A model generated the notes under the pieces. That model saw nothing but the letters and a program-made list of their open reading frames with translations. It was not told where the DNA came from and did not search any database. From Desulfovibrio sp. (GTDB taxonomy: Bacteria; Desulfobacterota; Desulfovibrionia; Desulfovibrionales; Desulfovibrionaceae): DNA of 64,000 nucleotides. Every line of letters starts with the position of its first letter. Within the stretch, counting starts at the first letter, position 1. Location of the stretch: the NCBI GenBank assembly GCA_016208105.1, contig JACQYS010000002.1, positions 98,292-162,291 on the forward strand, written 5' to 3'. A program made the position numbers and the translations under genes. Of the stretch, positions 48,483-56,911 are shown piece after piece.

Positions 48483-49865
48483 GAGCTTCATCCCGTGCTC
48501 TTTGAGCAGGGCGTACAGCCTTGAACGTGACATCCCGGAGATGCGGCATGCCTCCTGGGGCCTGCCACCGGACTGATCAAGAAGCTGCTCGAGGTAGAGT
48601 CTGTCCATGGCCTGGCGGTATACCTTGAGCCGGGGCAGAGGCTTGCGCGGTTCGTCCGGGCTCTGGAGCGGATCCGGTACATCCTTCTCCCTCACTTGCC
48701 CCCTGGCCACATGGACCCGGATGTGCACCGGCAGATGCACCGGGTGCAGTTCAGGTTCTTCCAGGGCAAGCGTCACCATCCCCTCCACCACGTTCTGCAG
48801 CTCCCGGATGTTTCCCGGCCAGTTGTAGGCGGCGAGCGCCGCTTCCACTGACGAGGACATCCGTTTGGGAGGCACGGACAGATGCGAGCAGGACTGGCCG
48901 ATGAAATGCTTTGCAAAAGCGAGCACATCATCGGCGTGTTCGCGAAGTGGCGGCAGGTTGATGACCATGCCCCGCAGGCGGAACAAAAGGTCTTCCCTGA
49001 AAAGGCCGTTCAGGGTCATGTCGTCCAGGTCCCGATGGGTGGCGGCCACCAGCCTGAAGTCGCAATGGCGCTCGGTTTTGCCGCCAACGGGCCGGACGGT
49101 TCGCTCCTGGAGGGTTCTCAGGAAGGTCTTCTGTACGGACAGGGGAAGCTCTCCCACTTCGTCCAGGAAGAGGGTGCCGCCATGCGCCTGGAGAATCAAG
49201 CCTTCCCGTGGTCTGTCCGCCCCGGTATATGCTCCCCGCTCATTTCCGAAAAGCACACTCTCCGAGATGGTGGAGGGCAGGGCGGCGCAGTCCAGAGCGA
49301 TAAAGGGCCCCTGCTTTCTCCGGGAGTTCTCGTGTATGGCCTGGGCGATGAGTTCCTTGCCGGTGCCGGTTTCTCCGGTGAGGAGAATGTTGGCGTCGCT
49401 GCGGGCGGCCTTGGCCGCTTGCTCCAGTGAGGCTGCCCGGCCAGGATGCCCACCCGCGATGCCGCGCCAGATGAATTGTTCGTCGGGTGGCCTCGGGCGC
49501 GAACCCCGGTAGTTCATGGCCGAGAGCAAGGGGCCGGTCATGGCCTGGAGGGTGGGGGGTTTTTCGATATAGTCCCAGGCTCCCTTGCGCATGGCCGCCT
49601 CGGCGCCGTCGGGGTCGCCCCACCCGGTGATGACGATCACCTCGGGGCGGCTGGGCGCTCCCTGCAGATCGCTGATTGAATCCAGGCCGTTGCCGTCGGG
49701 CAGGCGGACATCCAAAAAGACCACGTCGAAATCACCAGTTCGTGCCTTCTCGATTCCTTCTGTGAGGGTAGCGGCCCCCACGGAAGAGTGCCCGAGGCGT
49801 TCCACCACGCGGCTCAGGGCGTCCCTGATGGGAAGGTCGTCGTCTATGATAAGAACGCTGCCCAC
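48474..49865 (-). CDS. Sigma-54-dependent response regulator (NtrC family)
   Basis: Protein of 463 residues. A receiver domain (SVLIIDDDLPIRDAL, phospho-Asp in VVFLDVRLPDG) is followed by an AAA+ domain with Walker A GETGTGKE near 165, the sigma-54 loop as GAYTGA near 230, and LFLDEVGELPL as Walker B. The C-terminal Fis-type helix-turn-helix includes GRPQEACRISGMSRSRLYALLKEHG. It activates sigma-54 promoters on phosphorylation. No histidine kinase is adjacent. It starts at GTG 49865, 11 bases after marR, so it may be the third gene of a dmeF-marR-regulator transcript. A sigma-54 promoter at 6595 shows the sigma factor is used nearby, but linkage is not implied. Confidence 0.93.
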   Translation of the reverse strand: MGSVLIIDDDLPIRDALSRVVERLGHSSVGAATLTEGIEKARTGDFDVVFLDVRLPDGNGLDSISDLQGAPSRPEVIVITGWGDPDGAEAAMRKGAWDYIEKPPTLQAMTGPLLSAMNYRGSRPRPPDEQFIWRGIAGGHPGRAASLEQAAKAARSDANILLTGETGTGKELIAQAIHENSRRKQGPFIALDCAALPSTISESVLFGNERGAYTGADRPREGLILQAHGGTLFLDEVGELPLSVQKTFLRTLQERTVRPVGGKTERHCDFRLVAATHRDLDDMTLNGLFREDLLFRLRGMVINLPPLREHADDVLAFAKHFIGQSCSHLSVPPKRMSSSVEAALAAYNWPGNIRELQNVVEGMVTLALEEPELHPVHLPVHIRVHVARGQVREKDVPDPLQSPDEPRKPLPRLKVYRQAMDRLYLEQLLDQSGGRPQEACRISGMSRSRLYALLKEHGMKLLG

Positions 49866-49876
49866 GTCATTGCCTG

Positions 49877-50293
49877 CTAGAAAGCCTGGGTAAGTTTGCG
49901 CAGGATCTCCGTGAGGGCCCGCGTGTCTGCGTGTCCAAGTGTTGCTGCCAGTTCGCGGGTGAGGCCCAGATGGAGCTTGTGGTGCTCTTCGTAGAAAGCC
50001 TGTCCGCGCTGTGTGAGTTCGACCAGCACGGATCGCCGGTCGGATTCATTGGGTGCCCTGGCCACCAACCCTCTCTTTTCCAGGCGATCCACCGTCACCG
50101 TGAGGGTGCCGGTGGTCACGCCCATTTTGGCGGCCAGTTCCTTCATGCGCAGGGAAGGGTGCTGGCCAAGAATCTCCAATGTATGCATCTGGGGCAAGGT
50201 CAGGGTACTGCCCCGGACCACGGCGTGTTCCCAGGAGGAGAGCTTTTCGTAAAATTCGATGATCAGGGTGCTTAAACCCTCAAGTTCGTCCAT
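49877..50293 (-). CDS. MarR-family transcriptional regulator
   Basis: Protein of 138 residues with the winged-helix fold. The recognition region is LRMKELAAKMGVTTGTLTVTVDRLEKRGLVAR and the wing is NESDRRSVLVELTQRG. It forms a dimer that represses its own and neighbouring genes until a ligand or oxidation releases it. It follows the dmeF-type exporter by 35 bases on the same strand, so exporter and regulator are probably cotranscribed. The palindromes at 51247-51305, upstream of that exporter, are good candidates for its operators. Confidence 0.92.
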   Translation of the reverse strand: MDELEGLSTLIIEFYEKLSSWEHAVVRGSTLTLPQMHTLEILGQHPSLRMKELAAKMGVTTGTLTVTVDRLEKRGLVARAPNESDRRSVLVELTQRGQAFYEEHHKLHLGLTRELAATLGHADTRALTEILRKLTQAF

Positions 50294-50328
50294 GTTTTTT
50301 GTTTAGCCCTTGTGGCCTGGCTTGGCAA

Positions 50329-51231
50329 TCAGGCCTGGCTTTCTAGGGGGCTGGGAACGGTGTGCACCTCCACGGTAATGCGCTCAAGCCCTGCCACGCC
50401 AGCGAGCAACCCTTTGTAATGCGCGGGATGCCTTGGAGTCGGATCTTCAACAGTCAGTTGCACGGCTATGCTCCGGGGGCCAACCCTCCAGGCGGCCAAG
50501 TCTCGCACGAGAGTGTCGCCGTTTTTTTCCACACGCGCTCGCATGTCCGCGAGCAATGACCTGTCGACACTATGATCCAGGAGCACCTTGGCAGTGTTGG
50601 CAAGGAGCCCGTAAGCCCAACGGCCGACCACCAGCGAGCCTGCCACGCCCATGAGAGGGTCAAGCCAGACGTACCCGAAGTAACGCCCGCCGAGCAGGGC
50701 TATGATCGCCAGGATGGAAGTCAAGGCGTCGGCCAGAACATGCAGGTATGCCGCCTTGAGGTTGTGGTCCTGGGAGTGCAGGTGGTCCTCATCCCGCAGA
50801 AGCCAGGCGCTGGCCAGATTGACCAAGAGTCCGAGAACGGCCACGACCGTTGCCTGAGTGAACTCAATGGTCACAGGCGATACAAGGCGCATGACCGATT
50901 CAAACCCCATGAAAACGGCAACCAGCCCAAGGCCAATGGAAGAAGCGAATCCAGCCAGGGCGTTCACCTTGCCAGAGCCGAATACCAACTCCGGATTGTT
51001 CTTCTGTTTCCTGGCGAACGCGTATGCGAACCAGGCCACGGCCATTGCGCCCGCATGGCTGGCCATATGCCAGCCGTCGGCCAGAAGCGCCATGGAACCG
51101 TACGCCCACCCCGCGACTATTTCAGCTGCCATGGTTATTACCGTAAGCCAGAAGACACATTTGGCGCCTCGCTCGCCATGATGGTCATGGCCATGCGTGC
51201 AGCATCCGTTGGTATGAGTATGGTCGAGCAT
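50329..51231 (-). CDS. dmeF: Cation diffusion facilitator, DmeF-like divalent metal exporter
   Basis: Protein of 300 residues. The His-rich start (HTHTNGCCTHGHDHH) is a cytoplasmic metal-binding tail. Six membrane helices follow, with the first metal-site pair in SMALLADGWHMASHAGAMA and the second in HVLADALTSILAI. The DGWHMASHAxA form is that of the DmeF subgroup, known for cobalt and nickel efflux. The C-terminal domain has DHSVDRSLLADMR and ends HTVPSPLE. ATG 51231. It is the first gene of the minus-strand unit with marR. Confidence 0.9.
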   Translation of the reverse strand: MLDHTHTNGCCTHGHDHHGERGAKCVFWLTVITMAAEIVAGWAYGSMALLADGWHMASHAGAMAVAWFAYAFARKQKNNPELVFGSGKVNALAGFASSIGLGLVAVFMGFESVMRLVSPVTIEFTQATVVAVLGLLVNLASAWLLRDEDHLHSQDHNLKAAYLHVLADALTSILAIIALLGGRYFGYVWLDPLMGVAGSLVVGRWAYGLLANTAKVLLDHSVDRSLLADMRARVEKNGDTLVRDLAAWRVGPRSIAVQLTVEDPTPRHPAHYKGLLAGVAGLERITVEVHTVPSPLESQA

Positions 51232-51246
51232 TCAAGTCTCTCTATG

Positions 51247-51305
51247 TTTGAATTTCAAATTGTTTGAACATCAAAGCAGTAATGCCGGTTGCTTTGAATG
51301 TCAAA
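51247..51305. promoter_or_regulatory. Three copies of a TTTGA-N3-TCAAA palindrome
   Basis: TTTGAATTTCAAA (51247-51259), TTTGAACATCAAA (51263-51275) and TTTGAATGTCAAA (51293-51305). The five-base arms are identical in all copies and only the middle three bases vary. Centres are 16 and 30 bases apart. On the minus strand the third copy contains a perfect -35 TTGACA facing dmeF, with TACTGC 17 bases further as a poor -10. The set lies between dmeF-marR and the divergent tpx, and the likely binder is the MarR protein. Confidence 0.7.
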
Positions 51306-51393
51306 CTTTATGAACGCTTGTTTTTTGAAAAGGCATGACGAACACGCGGATTTGGGCTAATGAGAAACCAGCTTTTCAAACAAGGAGATCGCC

Positions 51394-51909
51394 ATGAGCG
51401 AAAGAAAAGGAATAGTCACAATATTTGGTAACCCCCTGACCCTCTTGGGGGATGCCGTAACCGTAGGACAGAAGGCTCCTGACTTCGTGGCCCTGGACAA
51501 TGATCTCAACCCCAAGGCTCTCGCGGACTTCGCGGGCAAGGTGCTTATCATCGCGGCGGTGCCCTCACTGGACACCCCGGTCTGTGACGTGGAAACCCGA
51601 CGCTTCAACACGGAAGGGTCCAAGATCGGAGAGAACGTGCACATACTCACTGTGAGCATGGACCTCCCGTTCGCGCAGAAACGTTGGTGCGCCGCTGCCG
51701 GTATAGACCGTTTGACGACCCTTTCCGATCATCGTGACGCGTCATTCGGCAACAACTGGGGCGTCCTCATCAAGGAACTGCGGCTTTTGGCCCGGTCCGT
51801 GTTTGTGGTGGGCAAGGATGGTCTGGTGAAATACATGGAGATTGTGCCTGAGGTGACGAGCGAGCCGGATTACGACGCCGCTTTGTCAGCGGCCAAGGCT
51901 CTGGTTTAA
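51394..51909 (+). CDS. tpx: Thiol peroxidase Tpx
   Basis: Protein of 171 residues, atypical 2-Cys peroxiredoxin. The peroxidatic Cys is in SLDTPVCDVETRRFN, and the resolving Cys in FAQKRWCAAAGI about 35 residues later. NPLTLLGDAVTVGQKAPDF is the Tpx start. It reduces hydrogen and alkyl peroxides with thioredoxin. ATG 51394 has AAGGAG nine bases ahead. Its start is 88 bases after the last TTTGA-N3-TCAAA palindrome, so it could share control with the metal exporter, linking metal and peroxide stress. Confidence 0.95.
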   Translation: MSERKGIVTIFGNPLTLLGDAVTVGQKAPDFVALDNDLNPKALADFAGKVLIIAAVPSLDTPVCDVETRRFNTEGSKIGENVHILTVSMDLPFAQKRWCAAAGIDRLTTLSDHRDASFGNNWGVLIKELRLLARSVFVVGKDGLVKYMEIVPEVTSEPDYDAALSAAKALV

Positions 51910-51932
51910 ATCCCCAGGGAAACGCATGTTCG

Positions 51933-51963
51933 AGCGCCGGGCGGTTTTCGTCCGGCGCTTTTG
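51933..51963 (+). terminator. Terminator after tpx
   Basis: Arms AGCGCCGG and CCGGCGCT (eight bases, extended by C-G and G-T pairs) enclose GCGGTTTTCGT and are followed by TTTTGCGTTTT. It lies 24 bases past the tpx stop. Confidence 0.8.
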
Positions 51964-51985
51964 CGTTTTCCAGGCAGCATATTTC

Positions 51986-52813
51986 CTAGCCCTTTACACC
52001 CGGCGGTGGATCGTCGTCGGGGGGGATAAAGGGGGTGGCCTTGGCCGGGGAATAGGAGCGGGCTTCAGGCAGATACTTGATGATGGTCTGGATTCGGTTG
52101 TCGCCTGCCGGATGGGTGGACAAGAATTCAGGTGGTTTAGAGCCCCCGGCTTTGCGCATGTTCTGCCAAAAGCCCACGGCTGCTTCAGGATCGTAGCCAG
52201 CCTTGGCCATGAGAATAAGCCCAATGCGGTCAGCTTCGTATTCCTGGTCACGGCTGTGAGGCAGGGCGTAGCCTACTTGCGCGCCAATTCCGTACACCCT
52301 GGAAAAAGCCTGCCCCAGGGCGGGCGATTCCGATCCTATCACCGTTGCCACGGCAGCTCCAGGCAGGGCGATGGCGAGTTGCTGGCTCAGCCTTTCTGTG
52401 CCGTGCCGGGCCAGGGCGTGGGCCACCTCATGGCCGATGACAGCGGCAAGCTGATCCTCGTTGCGGGCATATTGGAAGATTCCCGAGTAGACGAAGATGA
52501 TGCCCCCGGGAAGACAGAAGGCGTTAGGTTCTTTTTTCTCGATGACGTGAAATTCCCACTGGGCTCGGGGCATGTTGGCGACAGAGGCGATGGCCCTGCC
52601 CACACGATTTACGGCAGCGATCTTGGCCTGATCCTGGGACGCGCGTTCCGAACGCACCACCTGGTTGGCTGCCTTGCGACCCAAGGCAAGCTCCTCCTGG
52701 GCTCCCACAAAGTTGAGTTGGCTGCGCCCGGTGTAGGGAACCGTGGAGCATGCCGCCGCCAGGGCAATCGCCAGTGCTGCCAAAATCCAGGGTATGTTTA
52801 GGGGAGGGATCAT
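51986..52813 (-). CDS. M48-family metallopeptidase lipoprotein
   Basis: Protein of 275 residues. The signal peptide ends in a lipobox (ALAAAC, Cys near 22), so it is probably a lipoprotein in the outer or inner membrane. The zinc site is HEVAHALARH (HExxH) and the third ligand lies in EYEADRIGL. Relatives include BepA/LoiP, which degrade misassembled outer-membrane proteins. ATG 52813. The gene is convergent with tpx, and 257 bases separate its start from the S24 repressor. Confidence 0.92.
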   Translation of the reverse strand: MIPPLNIPWILAALAIALAAACSTVPYTGRSQLNFVGAQEELALGRKAANQVVRSERASQDQAKIAAVNRVGRAIASVANMPRAQWEFHVIEKKEPNAFCLPGGIIFVYSGIFQYARNEDQLAAVIGHEVAHALARHGTERLSQQLAIALPGAAVATVIGSESPALGQAFSRVYGIGAQVGYALPHSRDQEYEADRIGLILMAKAGYDPEAAVGFWQNMRKAGGSKPPEFLSTHPAGDNRIQTIIKYLPEARSYSPAKATPFIPPDDDPPPGVKG

Positions 52814-52984
52814 GCAGGAGCCTCTCTGAAAGCATCGTGAAGGATCATGCCCACTCCACGATAAGCAATGCGAATGTCAGGTCAAGAGGGGGACGAAGAA
52901 CAAATCGCGGAGTACCTTCTGAAGCGAATAAGGGAACGTCCTCCTGCGATTGGGGCGGCTAAACAGGGGCTTGGCGCGAAATTG

Positions 52985-52994
52985 TGTACGTACA
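52985..52994. promoter_or_regulatory. Palindrome TGTACGTACA upstream of the S24 repressor
   Basis: A perfect ten-base palindrome inside TTGTGTACGTACAAA, about 23 bases before the -35 box of the repressor promoter. It is a candidate operator for the repressor itself or for a LexA-like protein. A single copy only; not confirmed elsewhere in the window. Confidence 0.35.
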
Positions 52995-53016
52995 AACATA
53001 ACCAGGAAAGCGTAAC

Positions 53017-53045
53017 TTGACGAAAAGGTTCGGCCGGTACATATA
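53017..53045 (+). promoter_or_regulatory. Sigma-70 promoter of the S24 repressor gene
   Basis: TTGACG (-35), 17 bases, CATATA (-10; the sequence continues ATAAAT). The repressor gene starts 26 bases further on. Confidence 0.5.
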
Positions 53046-53070
53046 TAAATAAAAACGAGATGGTGCCGCC

Positions 53071-53790
53071 ATGAAAAGAGCTGTCCCGCAGACTCCGGTG
53101 AAGGGTTTCACTGCAGATGTCATTTTGTCGCGCATCATGACCGCGACGAACATACGTTCGCAGTCCGAACTGGCCCGGGTTTTGGGCATCGGACGTCAAG
53201 CCATCACGGACGCCAAGAAACGCTCCCATATCCCCGCCGACTGGTATCTGTATTTGTGCCGGAACTATGGGCTCAACCCCCAGTGGCTGGAATCAGGCAT
53301 GGGGTCCATGTACGTGTCCGGGCAGAAGTCCCCGTCCGTCAGCAACAGGCCGTCTGTTCCGGGCTCGACGCCCGAAGAGTTCTCCTATGTTCCCAAGGTT
53401 CGCGCCCGCTTGTCCGCCGGCGGCGGGAGCCTTGTGGTGGATGAACATATCGATTCCTACTACGCGTTTCGCCACGCCTGGCTCAGGCGCAAGGGCCAAA
53501 TCAGCCACATGCGTCTCATGGGAGTATCCGGCGATTCAATGGAGCCGATCCTGCGTGACGAGGACGTTGTTCTCATCGACCTCTCCCAGACCGAAATCTA
53601 CACGGGCAAGATCTACGCGGTGGGAATCGACGAGGAGATTGTGGTCAAACGGCTGGACAAGAAACCTGGCAAGATCGTGCTGGTGAGCGACAACCGTCAG
53701 TTCTATCCCCCCCTGGAAATATCGCTCGATGAGAGCGCCAACGTTCGGGTGCTTGGGCGTGTTATCTGGATGGGACGGGAAGTCTTGTAA
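53071..53790 (+). CDS. CI/LexA-like transcriptional repressor with S24 peptidase domain
   Basis: Protein of 239 residues. The N-terminal helix-turn-helix (FTADVILSRIMTATNIRSQSELARVLGIGRQAI) is of the phage CI type, and the C-terminal domain is S24-like: SGDSMEP holds the Ser nucleophile and VVKRLDKK the Lys. The cleavage loop is near VRARLSAGGGSL, so RecA-induced self-cleavage is possible. No phage genes adjoin, so this is a host regulator or a remnant. A good promoter and a palindrome precede it. Confidence 0.85.
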   Translation: MKRAVPQTPVKGFTADVILSRIMTATNIRSQSELARVLGIGRQAITDAKKRSHIPADWYLYLCRNYGLNPQWLESGMGSMYVSGQKSPSVSNRPSVPGSTPEEFSYVPKVRARLSAGGGSLVVDEHIDSYYAFRHAWLRRKGQISHMRLMGVSGDSMEPILRDEDVVLIDLSQTEIYTGKIYAVGIDEEIVVKRLDKKPGKIVLVSDNRQFYPPLEISLDESANVRVLGRVIWMGREVL

Positions 53791-53838
53791 TCATTCGTTC
53801 ATTTGCCGTGGGCAGGCAAAGGGCGTACACGGGCGCAC

Positions 53839-55110
53839 ATGGACCGCACCCGGCCAGTGTTCGCCTGGGCCATGTACGACTTCGCCAATTCCGCCTACGT
53901 CACTACGGTGGCCACGGCCCTCTTGCCTGCGTACTTTGCTGCGGTTGTGGCAAAGAACGGACTGTCTGTTGGGCAGACAGTCATTCCGGCGGTCAGCCTG
54001 TGGGGGTATGCGGTCAGCCTGGCAGCCTTGCTGGTGTTCATAGCGGCTCCGGTCATGGGAGCCATGGCCGACAAGGGCGGGTTGAGGAAGCGCTTCCTGG
54101 TGCTCACCTGCCTGGCCGGAAGTGCCAGCACCGTGCTGGTAAGCCTGTCCGGGCCAGGTGACGTCTTCTGGACCCTGGGGTTTTTCATCTGCGCCCATGT
54201 GGCCTTCAACGCGGGCAACACGTTCTACGACGCCTTTCTTCCAGACATCGCCCCTCCCAGTGAGCGCGACCGCGTCTCCAGCCTTGGCTACGCATATGGC
54301 TATGCTGGCGGTGGCTTGCAGTTGGCTTTGGCCCTGGGTCTGGTGGAGGGACACCAATGGCTGGGCCTTGGCCAACGCGAGGCCGTGCAGGTGGGCATGG
54401 CCCTGGCAGGATTGTGGTGGCTTGGTTTCGCCCTGATCACCTTCAATGGACTAAAAGAATCTTCCGTAACAGCCCCGGAAAGGCAAGCCTGGGCGGCATT
54501 GGCGGTTCAGGGTTTCAAGGGAGCCTGGGAGGCGGTGTGCAAGGTGCGCCAGTCTCCGAACACTTTCCGTTTTCTTCTTGCGTACATACTCTATAACGAC
54601 GGCGTTCAGACCGTGATCAGCATGGCCACAATCTATGGCAAGGAAGAGGTCGGCCTTTCCGAGGGCGTCCTGGTGCTGACGCTTCTGGGCATTCAGGCCG
54701 TGGCCTTGGGAGGGGCCATGGCGTTCTCCTGGCTGGCGCGCCGGTTCGGGGCGAAACAGGCGCTTATGCTCTCGCTTGTGGGTTGGGTCGGGATTGCGGT
54801 GTATGGAAGAACGATCACCACCGCCGGAGAATATTTCGGCCTTGGCGTGGCGGTGGGCCTGGTTCTTGGGGGAGCACAGGCCTTGTCGCGTTCGATATAC
54901 AGCCAGCTTGTTCCCAAGAACGAACCCGCCCTGTATTTCGGTTTTTTCTCGGTTCTCACCAAACTCTCGGCCGTGCTCGGCCCGCTGCTGTTTGCAGTGG
55001 TGAGCCAGACCACTGGTTCCGCGCGGCCCGCCGTGCTTGCCTTGGTTGGTTTTTTCGTGGCAGGCCTCATTTTGCTTGCTCGCGTGCGTTTAGAGAACAC
55101 TGATGCGTGA
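53839..55110 (+). CDS. MFS transporter, UMF1 family
   Basis: Protein of 423 residues with 12 membrane helices. The start MDRTRPVFAWAMYDFANSAYVTTV is that of the UMF1/Atg22-like family, which exports amino acids in yeast. The loops GAMADKGGLRKRFL and DIAPPSERDRVSSLGYAYGYAGGG are conserved. The bacterial substrate is unknown. ATG 53839 was chosen over an open frame from 53803 that lacks the family. The gene overlaps the SPOR-domain gene by eight bases. Confidence 0.88.
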   Translation: MDRTRPVFAWAMYDFANSAYVTTVATALLPAYFAAVVAKNGLSVGQTVIPAVSLWGYAVSLAALLVFIAAPVMGAMADKGGLRKRFLVLTCLAGSASTVLVSLSGPGDVFWTLGFFICAHVAFNAGNTFYDAFLPDIAPPSERDRVSSLGYAYGYAGGGLQLALALGLVEGHQWLGLGQREAVQVGMALAGLWWLGFALITFNGLKESSVTAPERQAWAALAVQGFKGAWEAVCKVRQSPNTFRFLLAYILYNDGVQTVISMATIYGKEEVGLSEGVLVLTLLGIQAVALGGAMAFSWLARRFGAKQALMLSLVGWVGIAVYGRTITTAGEYFGLGVAVGLVLGGAQALSRSIYSQLVPKNEPALYFGFFSVLTKLSAVLGPLLFAVVSQTTGSARPAVLALVGFFVAGLILLARVRLENTDA

Positions 55111-55897
55111 AGTCCTTTTTCTTACGACCATGGCCATGTGCTTATGGAGCCAGGCCTGGGCCCAGTCCGAGGGTATCAAGCCAGATGCCCGCGTTGTGTT
55201 TGCCGGTGAGATGGGCAAAGCCGGATCTCGGGAGATTCAGGCCCGTCCTGGCGTGCGGTTCGGCCTGGAACTCGTATTTGAAGGCGCTCCCAAAGGGACT
55301 TTGGTTGTCCTGGAAGCGAAGCTCCTATCCCCGGCCACTGATGGCCTCCCCCCGATACGCTGGTTGGTTGCGGCGAAATCAGGCGCGCCAGCACAGATCG
55401 CCTGGGAGTTTGCCTACGACTGGGAGGTGGACCCCGGGGCCTGGACCATGAAGGTTTTTCACGAAGAAAAAGAATTGGTGTCAGTACCCTTCACCGTCGT
55501 CAGGGCTGTGTCCCCGCCACAGGCGGTGCCGGGCAGCGAGGGAACTCAGGAGCGCAAGGGGGCTGGGCAAATCAAACCAAGCACCCCGCCACTTTCGCAT
55601 TCACAGCGTGTGGTGGGTGGAAAGCCGGACCGCCCTGTGTACGCTCTTATGGCTGGCGCCTATTCGGAAGAGGCGCGGGCCTTGCGGGCGGCGTCCGGGC
55701 TCAAGGCCCGGGGTGTTGCCCCATGCCTGCGCGTGGACATTAAGAACGGCAAAAAACTGTGGCATGTGGTGGTCGGGTGGCGGGACTCTCCGGAAGCAGC
55801 GCGCAAGGCCAAAGCGGAATTGCTTCCCGTGCTGGGTGAAATATTCGTGCAACCCATGAGCGCGGGAGAGCTGGAAACAGGACTGACGTGCAAGTAA
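55103..55897 (+). CDS. Exported DUF3859/SPOR-domain protein
   Basis: Protein of 264 residues. A signal peptide (about 1-21, MCLWSQAWAQ) is followed by a beta-rich domain matching DUF3859 (VRFGLELVFEGAPKGTLVVLE, then WEFAYDWEVDPGAWTM), a low-complexity linker, and a C-terminal SPOR-like domain (VYALMAGAYSEEARALRAASGLKARGVAPCLRV). SPOR domains bind denuded septal glycan. It is coupled to the UMF1 transporter gene. A role at the division site is inferred only from the SPOR domain. Confidence 0.75.
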   Translation: MREVLFLTTMAMCLWSQAWAQSEGIKPDARVVFAGEMGKAGSREIQARPGVRFGLELVFEGAPKGTLVVLEAKLLSPATDGLPPIRWLVAAKSGAPAQIAWEFAYDWEVDPGAWTMKVFHEEKELVSVPFTVVRAVSPPQAVPGSEGTQERKGAGQIKPSTPPLSHSQRVVGGKPDRPVYALMAGAYSEEARALRAASGLKARGVAPCLRVDIKNGKKLWHVVVGWRDSPEAARKAKAELLPVLGEIFVQPMSAGELETGLTCK

Positions 55898-55913
55898 CGG
55901 AAACCGAGACAGG

Positions 55914-56828
55914 CTATCGCCCGGTACGGTTCTGGCGCAACTTTTCGGCCACGGTCATCACGGCCAGGGAATAGAGATCGGAGTGATTGTAGGCGTAGAT
56001 CACCGTTCTTTGCTGGTCGTAGTTCATGCCGGATTTCCAGCCGTGAGCCACGAGATAGTTTGCGATGCTGGGGATGGCATCCATGGGGGCAAAAAGGTCC
56101 ACCCTGCCGTCGCCGTCGCCATCCACGCCAAATCGCAGGGCATTGGTGGGCATGAACTGGCAGATGCCTATGGCGCCGTAGATAGAACCCGGGATCGTCA
56201 AGGGGCTTATGCTGGAGGCCCTGGTATGGAGGATAAGGGCTTTTAATTCCTGGTAAGCCCATTCGGCCCTGTCTTTGGCGCTTGAATCCGCGTAGAAAGC
56301 GCGCTCTGGATTTTGGCCGATGGATTTGAGGTAGGGTCTGATGACCTCCAGGGAGTTGCTGGCGGCCATGCTGGCCAGCACCTGAAAAGCCTGATCCTTG
56401 CCCAGGTAGGAGCCGAGCTTTGTCTCCACCAGGAGCAGGGCCACGATGATGTCCTGGGGTACGCCGTACTTAGCTTCGGCCCTGGTAAGGTATTCCTGGT
56501 TGGCCCGAGCGTAGTCGTTGGCCCAGGCCAGCACCCAGGGTTTGAGGTAATAGGCGTAGTTGCTCTGCTGCAAAGTACGCTTGGAGGGCGGTGGTTGCGG
56601 TTCGAACTGCTTGCGGACCATACGCTCAACCTTGTGGGCCATGATTGAGGGATCGAAAAAAACGGCCGGATCGTTGAAGTATGCTTCCACCGCGTCCCTG
56701 GGGATGCCTTCCCTGACAAGACGCTCAACCAGAGGCCGCCAGACATCGGTCTGGGCGTACGATGCACAGCTGGCCGAAAGGACTGTAAGCACGGCCAGCG
56801 CGGCAAGGATATGTTTCACAGTGTTCAT
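55914..56828 (-). CDS. mltB: Lytic murein transglycosylase, MltB-like
   Basis: Protein of 304 residues. A signal peptide (about 1-26) is followed by an SLT_2-type domain. The catalytic Glu lies in IIVALLLVETKLGSYLG, and IYGAIGICQFMPTNALRFGVDGDGDGRVDLF contains the conserved FMPSN-like site and a Ca-binding-like DGDGDGRVD. It cuts peptidoglycan to 1,6-anhydro products. No lipobox is evident, so it may be soluble rather than the lipidated form. It is convergent with the SPOR gene and divergent from the NlpC/P60 gene (83 bases between starts). Confidence 0.9.
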   Translation of the reverse strand: MNTVKHILAALAVLTVLSASCASYAQTDVWRPLVERLVREGIPRDAVEAYFNDPAVFFDPSIMAHKVERMVRKQFEPQPPPSKRTLQQSNYAYYLKPWVLAWANDYARANQEYLTRAEAKYGVPQDIIVALLLVETKLGSYLGKDQAFQVLASMAASNSLEVIRPYLKSIGQNPERAFYADSSAKDRAEWAYQELKALILHTRASSISPLTIPGSIYGAIGICQFMPTNALRFGVDGDGDGRVDLFAPMDAIPSIANYLVAHGWKSGMNYDQQRTVIYAYNHSDLYSLAVMTVAEKLRQNRTGR

Positions 56829-56911
56829 TCGAGGCCATTATGGCCCAGGCGTCCCCGGCTGTCCACCAGGGGCTTGCCGGTTGGAGATGTGGGGACTATC
56901 ATTACAGTCAA

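Noticed and set aside
53802..53820. Hairpin TTTGCC-N7-GGCAAA between the S24 repressor and the UMF1 gene
   Set aside because: Six-base stem, no T tail; not convincing as terminator or operator.
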